Shown one piece after another: positions 35,001-43,902 of a DNA stretch of 64,000 nt. Within the stretch, counting starts at the first letter, position 1; every line of letters starts with the position of its first letter. This DNA is from ZC4RG29 sp964521255. Lineage in GTDB: Bacteria > Bacteroidota > Bacteroidia > Cytophagales > Cyclobacteriaceae. The stretch covers positions 1 to 64,000 of the forward strand of contig CAZFRM010000015.1 in NCBI GenBank assembly GCA_964521255.1, read 5' to 3'. The notes under the pieces were generated by a model. That model did not search any database. It had not been told where the DNA came from and was given only the letters and a program-made list of their open reading frames with translations. Both the position numbers and the translations under genes were made by a program.

Positions 35001-35786
35001 TATGGCATTGATCCGAAACGCAGAAAACCTTCCGGAGTAAAAGCAGCCATCATTCGCGAGAAAGGTGTTAATGGTGATCGTGAAATGGCCTACACCCTTT
35101 ACCTCGCCGGCTTTGATGTAAAAGATGTTCACATGACTGACCTGGCATCGGGTCGTGAAGATCTTTCCGATGTCAATATGATCGTATTTGTTGGTGGCTT
35201 TTCAAATAGCGATGTGCTTGGTTCAGCAAAGGGTTGGGCGGGTGCATTTCTTTACAATCCCAAAGCGAAAGCTGCTCTTGATAATTTCTACAAACGTAAT
35301 GACACGTTAAGTCTTGGTGTGTGTAACGGGTGCCAACTTATGATGGAATTAGGATTGGTTTATCCTGAATGGAAAGATCACCCCAGGATGCATCACAACG
35401 GATCAGGAAAATTTGAATCCATTTTTGTAAATGTTTCCATTCCAGAAAACAATTCCGTGTTACTTAAAAGTTTGGCAGGAACACGCTTGGGGGTTTGGGT
35501 AGCGCATGGTGAAGGACGATTCATAATACCAGAAAATAATTCACACTCCCGGATTGCCGCTAACTACTCATACCCTGAATATCCCGGTAATCCAAATGAT
35601 TCTGATCATGCTATAGCTGCGTTAAGTTCGAAGGATGGCCGTCACCTGGCTATTATGCCGCACATTGAAAGGTCTTTATTCCCATGGAATTGGCCTTATT
35701 ACCCGTACAATCGAAAGGATGATCTGATCTCGCCGTGGATTGAGGCCTTCACCAATGCATTTGATTGGGTAAAAAAACAATCCTGA
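32100..35786 (+). CDS. purL: Phosphoribosylformylglycinamidine synthase, single-chain
   Basis: A 1228-residue enzyme of purine synthesis that converts FGAR, glutamine and ATP to FGAM. The start is the ATG at 32100. Order: PurS-like N-terminus, linker, two AIRS-like synthetase halves (SEHCRHKIFNG near 179, KAETHNFPTTVEPFNGAATG near 246), then a class I glutaminase with nucleophile Cys in LGVCNGCQLM and His/Glu in PHIERSLFPW. The length is that of the large proteobacterial/Bacteroidota type rather than the split PurLQS. A -7 element lies just upstream. Confidence 0.97.
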   Translation: MILFFRSKTNIVYAVGTVQPFQNSDIQKLIWLFSGAEPVKETVLSGFFVGPRKEMITPWSTNAVEITQYMGITGITRIEEFFVVDDAHAKHDRMLQVLYTKLDQDLFTIHHTPEPIRKIDNIKAYSEKEGLALSSEEIEYLENVSNELKRKLTDSEVFGFSQVNSEHCRHKIFNGTFVIDGKEKESTLFQLIKKTSKENPNYLISAYKDNVAFIKGPKIEQFAPKRQDIADYFEIKDIDSVISLKAETHNFPTTVEPFNGAATGSGGEIRDRLAGGKGSLPLAGTAVYITSYPRLENGRPWERKFEARKWLYQTPEEILIKASDGASDFGNKFGQPLINGSVLTFEHFENNKKYGFDKVIMLAGGIGFGKEKDSKKEHLQPNDKIVLLGGDNYRIGMGGGAVSSVATGEYGNAIELNAIQRSNPEMQKRVMNAIRAMAEADENPIVSIHDHGAGGHFNCLSELLEETGGTIHINKLPIGDPTLSDKEIISNESQERMGLAMKEKDIELMKKVSDRERAPMYVIGEATGDHQLHFKRNGEPVKPVDFSVKHLLGSSPKTILTDQTQPSSFKPVAYDVKKIKDYIEQVLQLEGVACKDWLTNKVDRSVSGKVATQQTCGPIQLPLNNLGVMALDFQSNKGIATAIGHAPGVALIDPAAGSKLAIAEALTNIVWAPLTHGLKGISLSANWMWPAKQESENARLYSAVEAVSDFAIKLGINIPTGKDSLSMTQKYPDGDVVYSPGTVIISAVGEVENIRQTISPVIQPVEGSKIIYIDLSSDEKKLGGSSFAQILNHLGNDAPTVNDEKYFAKAFDTIQQLIRQNKILAGHDISSGGLITTLLEMCFAVPDVGMTLNISPLGNDLVKILFAENSGIVIQVNDENEVTSVLNNQGISFTLLGHISGERKVVIHHQHDLLKLNIDDLRDVWFKTSYLLDAKQRPHHAEKRYHNYKHQALQYTFQKKFEGKFETYGIDPKRRKPSGVKAAIIREKGVNGDREMAYTLYLAGFDVKDVHMTDLASGREDLSDVNMIVFVGGFSNSDVLGSAKGWAGAFLYNPKAKAALDNFYKRNDTLSLGVCNGCQLMMELGLVYPEWKDHPRMHHNGSGKFESIFVNVSIPENNSVLLKSLAGTRLGVWVAHGEGRFIIPENNSHSRIAANYSYPEYPGNPNDSDHAIAALSSKDGRHLAIMPHIERSLFPWNWPYYPYNRKDDLISPWIEAFTNAFDWVKKQS

Positions 35787-35887
35787 ATTTAACAATACCA
35801 TAAACTTTACTGTTGTTCCAGTATTGAATTTAGTCTATATTCATCTTTCGATTTATACGATTGTCTATCAAAAAAATCAGTTGGTCT

Positions 35888-36454
35888 ATGAAGATTTTCT
35901 ACTTTGCTTTGGGTGCACTCTTACTGACAGGATGTTTAGGATATAAAGAGTTGCCGGTTGAATACGACTACAGTTACAAGGGCAACTTTAAAAAATATCG
36001 AACCTTCGATATTATGCGGCCTGCATCTCCCTCCGATTCCTCTATGACAAATGAGCAGATTGAGAAATCTATCATAGCGCGGATGAAATTTCTTGGATAC
36101 CGGCAAACCGCCAACAAGCCTCACCTGATCATTGGATTTAAAATGTTTAATGACAGCCTTAGATTTCACGGATACAATCAGCCGGATATAGAAGAATGGA
36201 TTCGTACACAAAATGAAAATCTGAATTATGAGGCCAAAAACTACCATTTGAAAACGGGTACTTTATTAATTCAATTCTACGATAGAAGACAAAACCGTTC
36301 TATCTGGCAAGGGTACGCCACCACTATGTATGGCACTATAGATTTTAACAATAGCAGGCACCTCAGAAACGCGGTTATATCCATCCTTGACAAGTACAGA
36401 TTCTGGGCCGAGGGCTTCCTGGAAGGCGCAACAGCCTCCCAAAGCGACCTTTAA
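35888..36454 (+). CDS. DUF4136 lipoprotein
   Basis: A 188-residue lipoprotein from the ATG at 35888 with signal and lipobox (LLTGC). The body fits DUF4136: YKELPVEYDYSYKGNFKKYRT, a helix after NEQIEKSIIARMKFLGY, KPHLIIGFK, and a final RSIWQGYATT strand. These envelope proteins have no firmly known role. It lies between purL and the tRNA-Gln gene as a probably independent unit. Confidence 0.82.
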   Translation: MKIFYFALGALLLTGCLGYKELPVEYDYSYKGNFKKYRTFDIMRPASPSDSSMTNEQIEKSIIARMKFLGYRQTANKPHLIIGFKMFNDSLRFHGYNQPDIEEWIRTQNENLNYEAKNYHLKTGTLLIQFYDRRQNRSIWQGYATTMYGTIDFNNSRHLRNAVISILDKYRFWAEGFLEGATASQSDL

Positions 36455-36492
36455 TTAATATTCCCTGCGTTTAGATTTTAGAGAAATAATTT

Positions 36493-36517
36493 TACCTTTG
36501 CAATCCCAAATTTGGGA
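36493..36517 (+). promoter_or_regulatory. tRNA-Gln promoter and start-region palindrome
   Basis: TACCTTTG (36493-36500) is an exact TAnnTTTG -7 element, 30 bases before the tRNA. It is followed by the perfect palindrome TCCCAAATTTGGGA (36504-36517) around the expected transcription start. Confidence 0.55.
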
Positions 36518-36529
36518 ATTGAGCCATTT

Positions 36530-36602
36530 TGCCCGATGGTGTAACTGGCAACACGCCTGATTTTGATTCAGGAAAGTCCAGGTTCGAGCCCTGGTCGGGC
36601 AA
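36530..36602 (+). tRNA. tRNA-Gln (TTG)
   Basis: A 73-base cloverleaf. The acceptor arms TGCCCGA and TCGGGCA pair over 7 bp, with A as discriminator base. The anticodon arm CCTGA-ttTTGat-TCAGG gives anticodon TTG. The T arm CCAGG-TTCGAGC-CCTGG is perfect. CCA is not encoded, since the next bases are CCCGG. A terminator follows 5 bases later. Confidence 0.97.
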
Positions 36603-36607
36603 CCCGG

Positions 36608-36632
36608 AATCCCGCTTGTTCGGGATTTTTTA
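36608..36632 (+). terminator. Terminator behind tRNA-Gln
   Basis: Stem AATCCCG / CGGGATT with a 6-base loop CTTGTT, running into TTTTTTAT. Confidence 0.8.
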
Positions 36633-36653
36633 TTGGATAGTAATCATCGCAGG

Positions 36654-37583
36654 ATGTCAGTTAAGATCATAAGCGGCAGCTCCACTATTTACCTTGCAGA
36701 GAAAATTGCTCATGCTTATGGGGAACCATTGGCCAAAGTACTCTATCAAAATTTCAGTGATGGAGAGATGTCGCCATTCATTGCCGAATCAGTACGCGGT
36801 CACGAAGTTTTTCTTATACAATCAACTTTTCCTCCTGCGGATAACCTTCTTGAGCTTTTATTGATGATTGACGCTTCTAAACGCGCCAGTGCATCAAGTG
36901 TAAATGTCCTTATACCCTATTTTGGCTATGCACGTCAAGACAGAAAAGACAAACCAAGAGTTGCTATAGCTGCTAAGCTGATTGCAAATCTCATAACCGC
37001 CGCTGGTGCCGACAGGATTATGGCGTGTGATCTCCATGCCGATCAGATCCAGGGCTTCTTCGATATCCCTGTCGATCACCTTGATGGCTCATACATTTTT
37101 ATTCCATACCTCAAGTCGTTAAATCTGAAAGATATCATGTTCGCTTCACCAGATGTTGGTGGCATCAAGCGCGCCAGAAGTTTTGCAAAGTATTTCGATG
37201 CCGAACTGGCGGTTTGTGATAAGTACAGGAAAGAAGCAAACAAAGTAAGCTCCATGCGCCTAATCGGAGAAGTAGATGGCAAAGATGTTGTTCTGGTGGA
37301 CGATCTTGTTGATACAGCCGGTACAATCTGCAAAGCTGCCGCACTTTTAAAAGAGAAAGGCGCTAAATCGGTAAGGGCAGTTTGCACGCACGCTGTTCTT
37401 TCAGCAAATGCTTATGAGAATGTAGAAAATTCAATGCTTGAAGAACTGGTCGTTACAGATACCATTCCGCTAAAGAAGCAATCCAATAAAATTAAAGTAT
37501 TGACCGTATGTGATCTGTTCGCGAAAGCTATTCGCAAAATTCATGATCACGAGTCCATTAGTTCACTATTCATTCGTCTTTAA
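36654..37583 (+). CDS. prs: Ribose-phosphate pyrophosphokinase
   Basis: A 309-residue enzyme that makes PRPP from ribose 5-phosphate and ATP for nucleotide, histidine and NAD synthesis. The start is the ATG at 36654; the ORF extension upstream begins in the terminator. Motifs: ISGSSTIYLAEKI at the N-terminus, YFGYARQDRKDKPR (flexible loop region), the metal-binding CDLHADQIQGFF, and the PRPP loop VVLVDDLVDTAGT. It is followed 28 bases on by rplY, forming the common Bacteroidota prs-rplY-pth cluster. Confidence 0.96.
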   Translation: MSVKIISGSSTIYLAEKIAHAYGEPLAKVLYQNFSDGEMSPFIAESVRGHEVFLIQSTFPPADNLLELLLMIDASKRASASSVNVLIPYFGYARQDRKDKPRVAIAAKLIANLITAAGADRIMACDLHADQIQGFFDIPVDHLDGSYIFIPYLKSLNLKDIMFASPDVGGIKRARSFAKYFDAELAVCDKYRKEANKVSSMRLIGEVDGKDVVLVDDLVDTAGTICKAAALLKEKGAKSVRAVCTHAVLSANAYENVENSMLEELVVTDTIPLKKQSNKIKVLTVCDLFAKAIRKIHDHESISSLFIRL

Positions 37584-37611
37584 CTTTTATTAATATAAAC
37601 CATAAACAATT

Positions 37612-38259
37612 ATGAAAACAGTTGAGATTATAGGGTATCGAAGAGCAAATCTCGGCAAATCTGAATCACAGAGAATTCGTGAAGAAGGTTCTGTCCCTTG
37701 TGTTTTGTATGGAGCAGGTGAACAAGTTCACTTTTTGGCTCCTATGATTCTTTTTCGTGACATTGTCTACACAAATGAGGCTCACTTTGTACACCTTAAC
37801 ATTGAAGGTGAAGAGTGCCAGGCAATTCTCCAGGAAGTTCAATTCCACCCGGTGAGTGAAATCATTTTGCATGCTGACTTCCTCCGAATCACGGAAGACA
37901 AGAAAGTGAAGATGAATATTCCAACACGGCTGGTTGGACAAGCTAAGGGTGTTGAAAAGGGCGGAGCACTGGTTCGTAAAAGAGCTGCATTAAGGGTTTT
38001 CGGTTACCCGAAAGATATGCCTGATCACATCGATGTGGATGTTACCGAACTCGATTTCCATCACGCGATCAAGGTTTCAGATATGAAAATGAAAGGACTT
38101 GATTTCCTTGATCCCAAACAAGCATCCATTGCTGTCGTTGAAGTTCCTCGCGCCGCCAAGATGGCTGCCGAAGATGCTGCTAAGGCTGCCACTCCTGCTG
38201 AAGGTGCACCTGCTGCCGGAGCTCCTGCTGAAGGGAAGAAGGAAGAAGGGAAAAAATAA
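37612..38259 (+). CDS. rplY: 50S ribosomal protein L25/CTC
   Basis: A 215-residue long (CTC-type) L25 that binds 5S rRNA. The N-terminal L25 domain carries SESQRIREEGSVPCVLYG; the beta-barrel C-terminal domain follows (about 95-185). The last 30 residues are a low-complexity Ala/Pro/Glu/Gly tail ending in Lys, typical of Bacteroidota L25 proteins. A terminator follows. Confidence 0.95.
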   Translation: MKTVEIIGYRRANLGKSESQRIREEGSVPCVLYGAGEQVHFLAPMILFRDIVYTNEAHFVHLNIEGEECQAILQEVQFHPVSEIILHADFLRITEDKKVKMNIPTRLVGQAKGVEKGGALVRKRAALRVFGYPKDMPDHIDVDVTELDFHHAIKVSDMKMKGLDFLDPKQASIAVVEVPRAAKMAAEDAAKAATPAEGAPAAGAPAEGKKEEGKK

Positions 38260-38280
38260 ACTAAGTCTGTTTGAATCTGA

Positions 38281-38310
38281 AAGTCCCGGCTTTTCCACCG
38301 GGACTTTTTT
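38281..38310 (+). terminator. Terminator behind rplY
   Basis: A perfect 9-bp stem AAGTCCCGG / CCGGGACTT with an 8-base loop, followed by TTTTTATTTT. It separates prs-rplY from pth. Confidence 0.88.
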
Positions 38311-38341
38311 ATTTTAGCACCATTGAAATCTATTTTCAAAG

Positions 38342-38902
38342 ATGAAGTATCTCATTGCTGGATTAGGAAATATCGGACCTGAGTACGAATTAACCCGTCA
38401 CAATATTGGTTTTTTAGTTCTTGATCAATTGGCCGATAAGTTTAATGCTGATTTTTCAACGGTACGGCTGGCTGATAAGGCAGAAATCAGGCATAAAGGA
38501 AAAAGTATTCATCTCATTAAACCAAATACCTACATGAACCTCAGTGGCAAAGCTGTTTCATATTGGCTTAACGAGTTGAAAATACCTAAAGAAAATCTTC
38601 TCGTTGTTATGGATGATGTAGCGCTTCCATTTGGAAGTATCCGGATGCGAAGTAAAGGAAGTTCAGCCGGACATAACGGGCTCAAAAATATTGAGCTTGT
38701 ACTCAACGGCCAGGATTATTCACGCTTGCGTTTTGGTATTGGTGACGATTTTGCAAAAGGAAGACAATCTGACTTTGTACTCAGCCGTTTTTCAAAAGAT
38801 GAATTCAAACAATTACCCGATGCAATCCAGAAAGCCGTAGACATGATCCTTGCATTCTGTACGATGGGTGTTGAAAAAACGATGAGCCAATATAATGACT
38901 AG
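38342..38902 (+). CDS. pth: Peptidyl-tRNA hydrolase
   Basis: A 186-residue enzyme that frees tRNA from dropped-off peptidyl-tRNA during translation. Conserved sites: GLGNIGPEYELTRHNIGF with the catalytic His20, KPNTYMNLSGKAV, DDVALPFG and GHNGLKNIE. It lies directly behind the rplY terminator, so it has its own promoter or relies on readthrough. Confidence 0.96.
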   Translation: MKYLIAGLGNIGPEYELTRHNIGFLVLDQLADKFNADFSTVRLADKAEIRHKGKSIHLIKPNTYMNLSGKAVSYWLNELKIPKENLLVVMDDVALPFGSIRMRSKGSSAGHNGLKNIELVLNGQDYSRLRFGIGDDFAKGRQSDFVLSRFSKDEFKQLPDAIQKAVDMILAFCTMGVEKTMSQYND

Positions 38903-38976
38903 CATTGCGTAATTCTCTTCAACTACTCAATATCTGCCCCAGGCAGACAGGTTCAATCATTCAACTATTAATTTTT

Positions 38977-39273
38977 ATGGAAAATAATATTCATTTGGCA
39001 ATACAAATCATTCCGCTAAAAACTAATCAGCAAAATCTTTATTCGATTATTGATAAAGCTATTGATGTTATTGATCAATCCGGTTTGACTTACCAGGTAT
39101 GTGCAATGGAAACCGTCATAGAGGGAAAGTACGACCAGGTTATGGCCGTTGCAAAAAAAGCTCAGGAAATTGCAATGAAAGAAGGTGCAGAAGAATTGAT
39201 AGTAAACATCAAACTACATATTCGAAAAGACGGTGATGTTACCTGGAGTGAAAAAATGGAGAAGTATTCTTAG
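38977..39273 (+). CDS. Thiamine-binding protein, MTH1187/YkoF family
   Basis: A 98-residue ferredoxin-like fold protein. The start is the ATG at 38977 (MENNIHLAIQIIPLK). The family pattern includes SGLTYQVCAMETVIEGKYDQ and the closing KLHIRKDGDVTW. Relatives bind thiamine or hydroxymethylpyrimidine as cytoplasmic carriers. No thi genes and no TPP riboswitch are nearby. Confidence 0.85.
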   Translation: MENNIHLAIQIIPLKTNQQNLYSIIDKAIDVIDQSGLTYQVCAMETVIEGKYDQVMAVAKKAQEIAMKEGAEELIVNIKLHIRKDGDVTWSEKMEKYS

Positions 39274-39293
39274 TGTTCACAGTTCACGGATCA

Positions 39294-39330
39294 CAGATCA
39301 CGGCAGTTACTACTGTGATCCGTGATCTGC
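39294..39330. repeat. Strong hairpin between convergent genes
   Basis: Arms CAGATCACGG and CCGTGATCTG pair perfectly, extended inside by CAG / CTG across a TGAT bulge. Both flanking genes run toward it, so it may act as a shared transcription stop, but it lacks a T-run on either side. The related words GATCACAG and GTGATCCGTGATC around it suggest a small repeated element. Confidence 0.55.
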
Positions 39331-39346
39331 AAACCGTTACCGAACC

Positions 39347-41437
39347 TCAACTTACAGAAGAGCCAGGTTCCACAATTGTATCCGGCTGAATAAGTTTAAG
39401 CTTACCGTCTTTATCCTCCGCCATCAAAATCATTCCCTGCGATTCAATACCCATCATTTTTCTCGGCGCAAGATTGGCGACAAGGGTCACTTGCCTCCCT
39501 ACCATTTCTTCCGGCGAGTAATGTTGAGCGATCCCACTGAGAACAGTTCGTTTATCAATTCCGGTGTCAACAACAAGCTTTAATAACTTATTTGATTTTT
39601 CCATTTTCTCTGCCGACAAAACTTTTCCAATCCTTATATCAAGTTTGGCAAAGTCATCAAACACAATTTCAGATTTTAACGGAGGCGTTCCATTTTCAGT
39701 ATTTACTTCCACTTTCTTTTCTTTCTTTTTAAGTTTCTCCGTCTGCTTTTGTATATCCTCATCTTCCACATTGCGATAGAGCAATTCAGCTTTGTTCAGT
39801 TGATGATTCACTGGCAACGTTCCAATCAATTCTCCTTTTTTCCAGAACTCACTCCACTTTTCTTTAAATGATGTGCTGTTCAATTGTCTGTGAATACCCG
39901 CGGCACCATCCGGCAGAAAAGGTTCACAAGCCATCGCGATGTTGCCAACAACCGTAAGTGCGTAATTGAGGATACACCCAACGGCTTCCATATCATCTTT
40001 TGCCAATCTCCAGGGCTCTGTATCCGCAAGAAACTTGTTACCAATACGAGCAAGGTTCATCATTTGAAATTGCGCTTCACGAAACCGGAAATTATCAAGT
40101 GCAGTAATCATTTCCTTTGTTGTGGAATTCAATTCATGGTGTGCCTGATGATATGATTTTAGTACTTTCTTTCTTATTTCGTTTGTAGCCGGCAATTCAT
40201 GATCTGATGGAACTTTGCCATCAAAGAATTTCCACGTCAGCACCATTACACGATTCACAAAATTTCCAAGGATAGAAACCAACTCACTATTTACTTTTTG
40301 CTGGTAGTCCTTCCAGGTAAAGTCGGCATCCTTTGTTTCAGGACTTATAGATGTCAACACATAACGAAGCTCATCTCTCCTTCCTGGAAGTTCCGCTAAG
40401 TACTCATGAAGCCAAACCGCATGATTACGTGAAGTAGAAAGCTTATCTCCTTCCAGATTAAGAAATTCATTAGCCGGAACATTATCAGGAAAAACATAAT
40501 CACCGGCAGCTTTTAGAATAGCTGGAAAGATGATGCAATGAAAAACAATATTGTCTTTACCGATAAAATGAATCAATCGTGACTTAGGATCTTTCCAATA
40601 TTTTTGCCAATCGTTTGGTCTTAATTCTTTAGTCGCAGAAATATATCCTATCGGAGCATCGAACCATACATAAAGTACTTTGCCTTCTGCACCAGGTAAT
40701 GGAACAGGAATTCCCCAATCGAGATCGCGCGTAATGGATCGTGGTTGAAGACCTTGATCTAACCAGGATTTACATTGTCCATAAACATTTATTTTCCAAT
40801 CATCTTTATGTCCTTCGAGCAACCACTCTTTCAACCAGTCTTCATATTTATCGAGTGGAAAATACCAATGCTTTGTGGGTCGAAGCACAGGTGGTTTTCC
40901 TGAAACCGTTGAACGCGGATTTATAAGCTGGCGCGGACTCAAACTTGTACCACATTTTTCGCACTGATCTCCGTAGGCATTTTCATAGCCACAGTTAGGG
41001 CAGGTTCCAATAATGTATCGATCGGCCAGAAAAATTCCTTCCTGTTCATCATAGTATTGATCGGAAGTTTCTTCAAGAAAAATTCCTTTATCATAAATGT
41101 TCTTGAAAAACTCCTGGGCCGTCTCATAGTGTACGCTGTTAGAAGTTCGGGAGTATATGTCGAAGGAAATACCAAAATCCCTGAAGGTCTTCTTCATCAG
41201 TTCATGATACTTGTCAACGAAGGCCTGTGGACTAATGCCTTCTTTTCTTGCGCCCAGTGTAATTGCTACGCCGTGCTCATCGGAGCCACCAATATAAACA
41301 ACATCTTCACCACGAAGTCTTAAGTAGCGCACATACGTATCAGCCGGTAAATAAGCACCGGCTATATGACCAATATGTAAGGGGCCATTGGCATAAGGTA
41401 GTGCGGAAGTTATTGTATACCGTTCGAACTTTTTCAT
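39347..41437 (-). CDS. metG: Methionyl-tRNA synthetase with C-terminal tRNA-binding domain
   Basis: A 696-residue class I synthetase charging initiator and elongator tRNA-Met. The start is the ATG at 41437. HIGH motif at 21-24, a zinc knuckle with four cysteines (CPNCGYENAYGDQCEKCG), and a KMSKS-equivalent GDKLSTSRN. An anticodon-binding helical domain follows, then a Lys/Glu-rich linker and a C-terminal EMAPII/Trbp111-like OB domain (FDDFAKLDIRIGKVLSAEKM, about the last 105 residues) that helps dimerise and bind tRNA. Confidence 0.97.
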   Translation of the reverse strand: MKKFERYTITSALPYANGPLHIGHIAGAYLPADTYVRYLRLRGEDVVYIGGSDEHGVAITLGARKEGISPQAFVDKYHELMKKTFRDFGISFDIYSRTSNSVHYETAQEFFKNIYDKGIFLEETSDQYYDEQEGIFLADRYIIGTCPNCGYENAYGDQCEKCGTSLSPRQLINPRSTVSGKPPVLRPTKHWYFPLDKYEDWLKEWLLEGHKDDWKINVYGQCKSWLDQGLQPRSITRDLDWGIPVPLPGAEGKVLYVWFDAPIGYISATKELRPNDWQKYWKDPKSRLIHFIGKDNIVFHCIIFPAILKAAGDYVFPDNVPANEFLNLEGDKLSTSRNHAVWLHEYLAELPGRRDELRYVLTSISPETKDADFTWKDYQQKVNSELVSILGNFVNRVMVLTWKFFDGKVPSDHELPATNEIRKKVLKSYHQAHHELNSTTKEMITALDNFRFREAQFQMMNLARIGNKFLADTEPWRLAKDDMEAVGCILNYALTVVGNIAMACEPFLPDGAAGIHRQLNSTSFKEKWSEFWKKGELIGTLPVNHQLNKAELLYRNVEDEDIQKQTEKLKKKEKKVEVNTENGTPPLKSEIVFDDFAKLDIRIGKVLSAEKMEKSNKLLKLVVDTGIDKRTVLSGIAQHYSPEEMVGRQVTLVANLAPRKMMGIESQGMILMAEDKDGKLKLIQPDTIVEPGSSVS

Positions 41438-41509
41438 TATGTAAATACAGATTAGCTGCAAATAGAGCAGTGTGCAAAGATGATAATTGAAAAGTAGGTA
41501 AAAAAATTC

Positions 41510-43627
41510 CTAGACGATAACTTCTTTGCGCATTTTGGAAGTGGTCAGGGAGAATTTGACGAAGAATTCAGTATATCCTTCTGGTGTTGTCTTTAGATCG
41601 ATCTGCCCGCCAATTTTTTCAGTGGCAGTTTTGGTAAGGTATAATCCAATGCCTCCGGTACCCGATCGTTCGGAAGCCCTGGAAAACATTTGGAATATCT
41701 TATCCGGGTTAACCTGACTGATTCCTATTCCATTATCAATTACTCTTAACTTAAGATAATTTCCTTCCTTCTCTACTTTGATCTCAACGAATGGATCTAT
41801 CCGGTCAGAATCGTTATAGAATTTTATGGCGTTATCAATGAGGTTTTCTAAAATTATACGAACGAGTTCTTTATCTGAATAAAAAATAATTCCTTCTTCA
41901 ATTTTCTTTTTTATACACAACTTCGGAGGTAGGCCACGCTTTTTCTCCAGTATAATAACATCATTGACTATTTCATCAAAGTCAATCTGTTCATGGCTGG
42001 CCGATGAATTATTAATTTGGTTAATGATCAGCAACCGTGTTAAAATAGTATTCAATCTTTCAGCGGTAGCATCAAGTTTCTGGAAGTAATCTAAGGCCAA
42101 AGTATCTTTAACGTCCATGATAGCTACGTTACACATACCTTTCAAACTTGCCAATGGTCCACGAATATCGTGTGAAGTTTTGTAAATGAAATTATCCAGT
42201 TCATCATTCACACGTTTTAATGCTTCGTTAGCCACCTGAAGTTCAATGGTTCGCGCATCGACCATTCTTTCAAGATTGCGGTTTAATGATGTGAGCTGCC
42301 GGTTTTGATCTTCAATTGTTTCTTTTGCCTCGGATAGTGCCTTGTTTACTTTCTTCTTAACCAGATTGCTGCGATAGAGAACAAAAACAATCGTTCCCGC
42401 AAGAACAGCAATGATAGCAACAGCTACGTTAAATTTTCGTTGGCGTACAAGTGCTTCTTCTTTAGAAGCGATGATGGCGATGTTCTCTCGTTCCTCATAC
42501 TTAGTTTGAACCCGTGCGAGGTTTCTGATTACCTGATCGTTGAGAATACTATCATTCAACTGGATGTATTTGCCTTGGTAATAGGCAGCTTGCCTGTAAT
42601 CCTTTTTCTGTGTATAAAGATCAGCCAGTGAATAATAAACCTCTCTCTTGTGAAAATTGTATTTTACGCTATCCAGAATTGATTCCGCTGATTTAAGATA
42701 TTGAAAAGCCTTAACAGTATCACCCTCCATTAAGCTTATACGATGCAAACTGTTTAATGATATAATTTCAAAACGCTTATTCCCATCGCGACGAGCAATT
42801 TCCAAAGCAAGATTTGTATTTCGGCTTGCTGCTTCTATATTCCCTATCCCCAGGTATGCTAATCCAAGGTTTGAGTATCCTTCAGTTATTACACCCTCGC
42901 TGCATCGGTTTTCACATAGTGATAAGGCTTCATTCAAATATTGAATTGCCTTAGGAAAGTCGGACAATGCATTATAGCATATGCCTATGTTTATCATGCA
43001 ACGTTCAAGATCGTATAGATCATTCTCTTCATGTTTTAATGAAAGCGAGCGTTGAAAATACTCAAGGGCTTTCTCATGATCGGAAAGATGGAGATATACT
43101 ATTCCAATGTTATTACAGGCAATACTTATTTCACTTTTGTTGCCTTCCTTTTCCCGCAATTCAAGGGACTGCAAGTTATAATCTAATGCTTTATCATAGT
43201 TTGCCCTATACGTATAGGCCAAAGCAAGTGTATTTAGAACAAACTTTAGTTGATCTTTAACATCATTACGCCTGGCAATCCCTAAAACATGATTCAGTGT
43301 AAATATTGCTCCATCAAGATCATTGAGGGTAGTCAGAAACATACCCTTTACCCTACCTGCTTTCACCATGTTTGAACTGTCGCCCATGCCTAACGCTACC
43401 TCATAGGCCTGTTCAATGTATGATAACGCTGCTACCGCATTAGTGTCACTGTTAATCTTTGCCAACTGATAAAAGGCATCGAATCGATTCACGCCTCGCG
43501 CAGTTCTCAAAATAATCTTTAGTGAATCTTCCTCCTTACTCTGTGCTAAAGTATCGAAGTAAAATCCTGCGATGCCGAAAAAAAATATGGATGCGGCAAT
43601 TAAAAATTTAAAAAAGTTACGGTACAC
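41510..43627 (-). CDS. TPR-repeat membrane sensor histidine kinase
   Basis: 705 residues. A signal or first helix (about 8-28), six or more tetratricopeptide repeats in the periplasm (units such as NIGIVYLHLSDHEKALEYFQ), one membrane helix (about 396-413), a coiled coil, H-box with His486 (YKTSHDIRGPLASLKG), and an ATPase domain ending with GTGGIGLYLTKT. No response regulator gene is adjacent. It is transcribed away from two tiny exported-peptide genes, with a shared 108-base promoter region. TPR domains in such kinases are thought to bind peptides or proteins, which makes the neighbouring peptides interesting partners, by inference only. Confidence 0.92.
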   Translation of the reverse strand: MYRNFFKFLIAASIFFFGIAGFYFDTLAQSKEEDSLKIILRTARGVNRFDAFYQLAKINSDTNAVAALSYIEQAYEVALGMGDSSNMVKAGRVKGMFLTTLNDLDGAIFTLNHVLGIARRNDVKDQLKFVLNTLALAYTYRANYDKALDYNLQSLELREKEGNKSEISIACNNIGIVYLHLSDHEKALEYFQRSLSLKHEENDLYDLERCMINIGICYNALSDFPKAIQYLNEALSLCENRCSEGVITEGYSNLGLAYLGIGNIEAASRNTNLALEIARRDGNKRFEIISLNSLHRISLMEGDTVKAFQYLKSAESILDSVKYNFHKREVYYSLADLYTQKKDYRQAAYYQGKYIQLNDSILNDQVIRNLARVQTKYEERENIAIIASKEEALVRQRKFNVAVAIIAVLAGTIVFVLYRSNLVKKKVNKALSEAKETIEDQNRQLTSLNRNLERMVDARTIELQVANEALKRVNDELDNFIYKTSHDIRGPLASLKGMCNVAIMDVKDTLALDYFQKLDATAERLNTILTRLLIINQINNSSASHEQIDFDEIVNDVIILEKKRGLPPKLCIKKKIEEGIIFYSDKELVRIILENLIDNAIKFYNDSDRIDPFVEIKVEKEGNYLKLRVIDNGIGISQVNPDKIFQMFSRASERSGTGGIGLYLTKTATEKIGGQIDLKTTPEGYTEFFVKFSLTTSKMRKEVIV

Positions 43628-43662
43628 GGGTGATTTCCAAAATTTTATTAATCAAAATAGTC

Positions 43663-43691
43663 CAAATACATCTTGCACCTTTGACTTACAA
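43663..43691 (-). promoter_or_regulatory. Candidate promoter for the TPR kinase
   Basis: On the minus strand TTG (43691-43689) is followed after 18 bases by TGTATTTG (43670-43663), one mismatch from TAnnTTTG. The spacing equals that of the candidate fabD promoter. Confidence 0.4.
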
Positions 43692-43735
43692 TTTAACGAA
43701 ACCGAAAAATAATCAAAAACCTAAAACCTAACTAT

Positions 43736-43870
43736 ATGAAAAAGCTATTCTACATTATGTTGTTATCATTGGCAAGTTCATTCGCTATTACGGCCTGTGC
43801 AGATGAAGATGTAAAACCAGTCCTCAAACCAATCAGTGGTGGTGGTGGCGGAAGCCAAGATCCTATGTAA
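43736..43870 (+). CDS. 44-residue lipoprotein-like micro-peptide
   Basis: A short open frame from ATG at 43736 to TAA. Residues 1-20 form a signal (MKK followed by a hydrophobic core) ending with lipobox ITAC, so Cys21 would be lipidated. The mature part is only 24 residues: acidic at first (ADEDVKP), then a five-glycine run and SQDPM. Signal plus clean stop argue it is real. I recognise no family. A second exported peptide gene follows 32 bases later. It is divergent from the TPR kinase gene. Confidence 0.7.
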   Translation: MKKLFYIMLLSLASSFAITACADEDVKPVLKPISGGGGGSQDPM

Positions 43871-43902
43871 TTGAACATTAAGTCATTTAAATCAAACGAA
43901 TT

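Noticed and set aside
39294..39330. Classical rho-independent terminator
   Set aside because: The hairpin is strong, but neither side has a run of T, so it is listed as a hairpin repeat.
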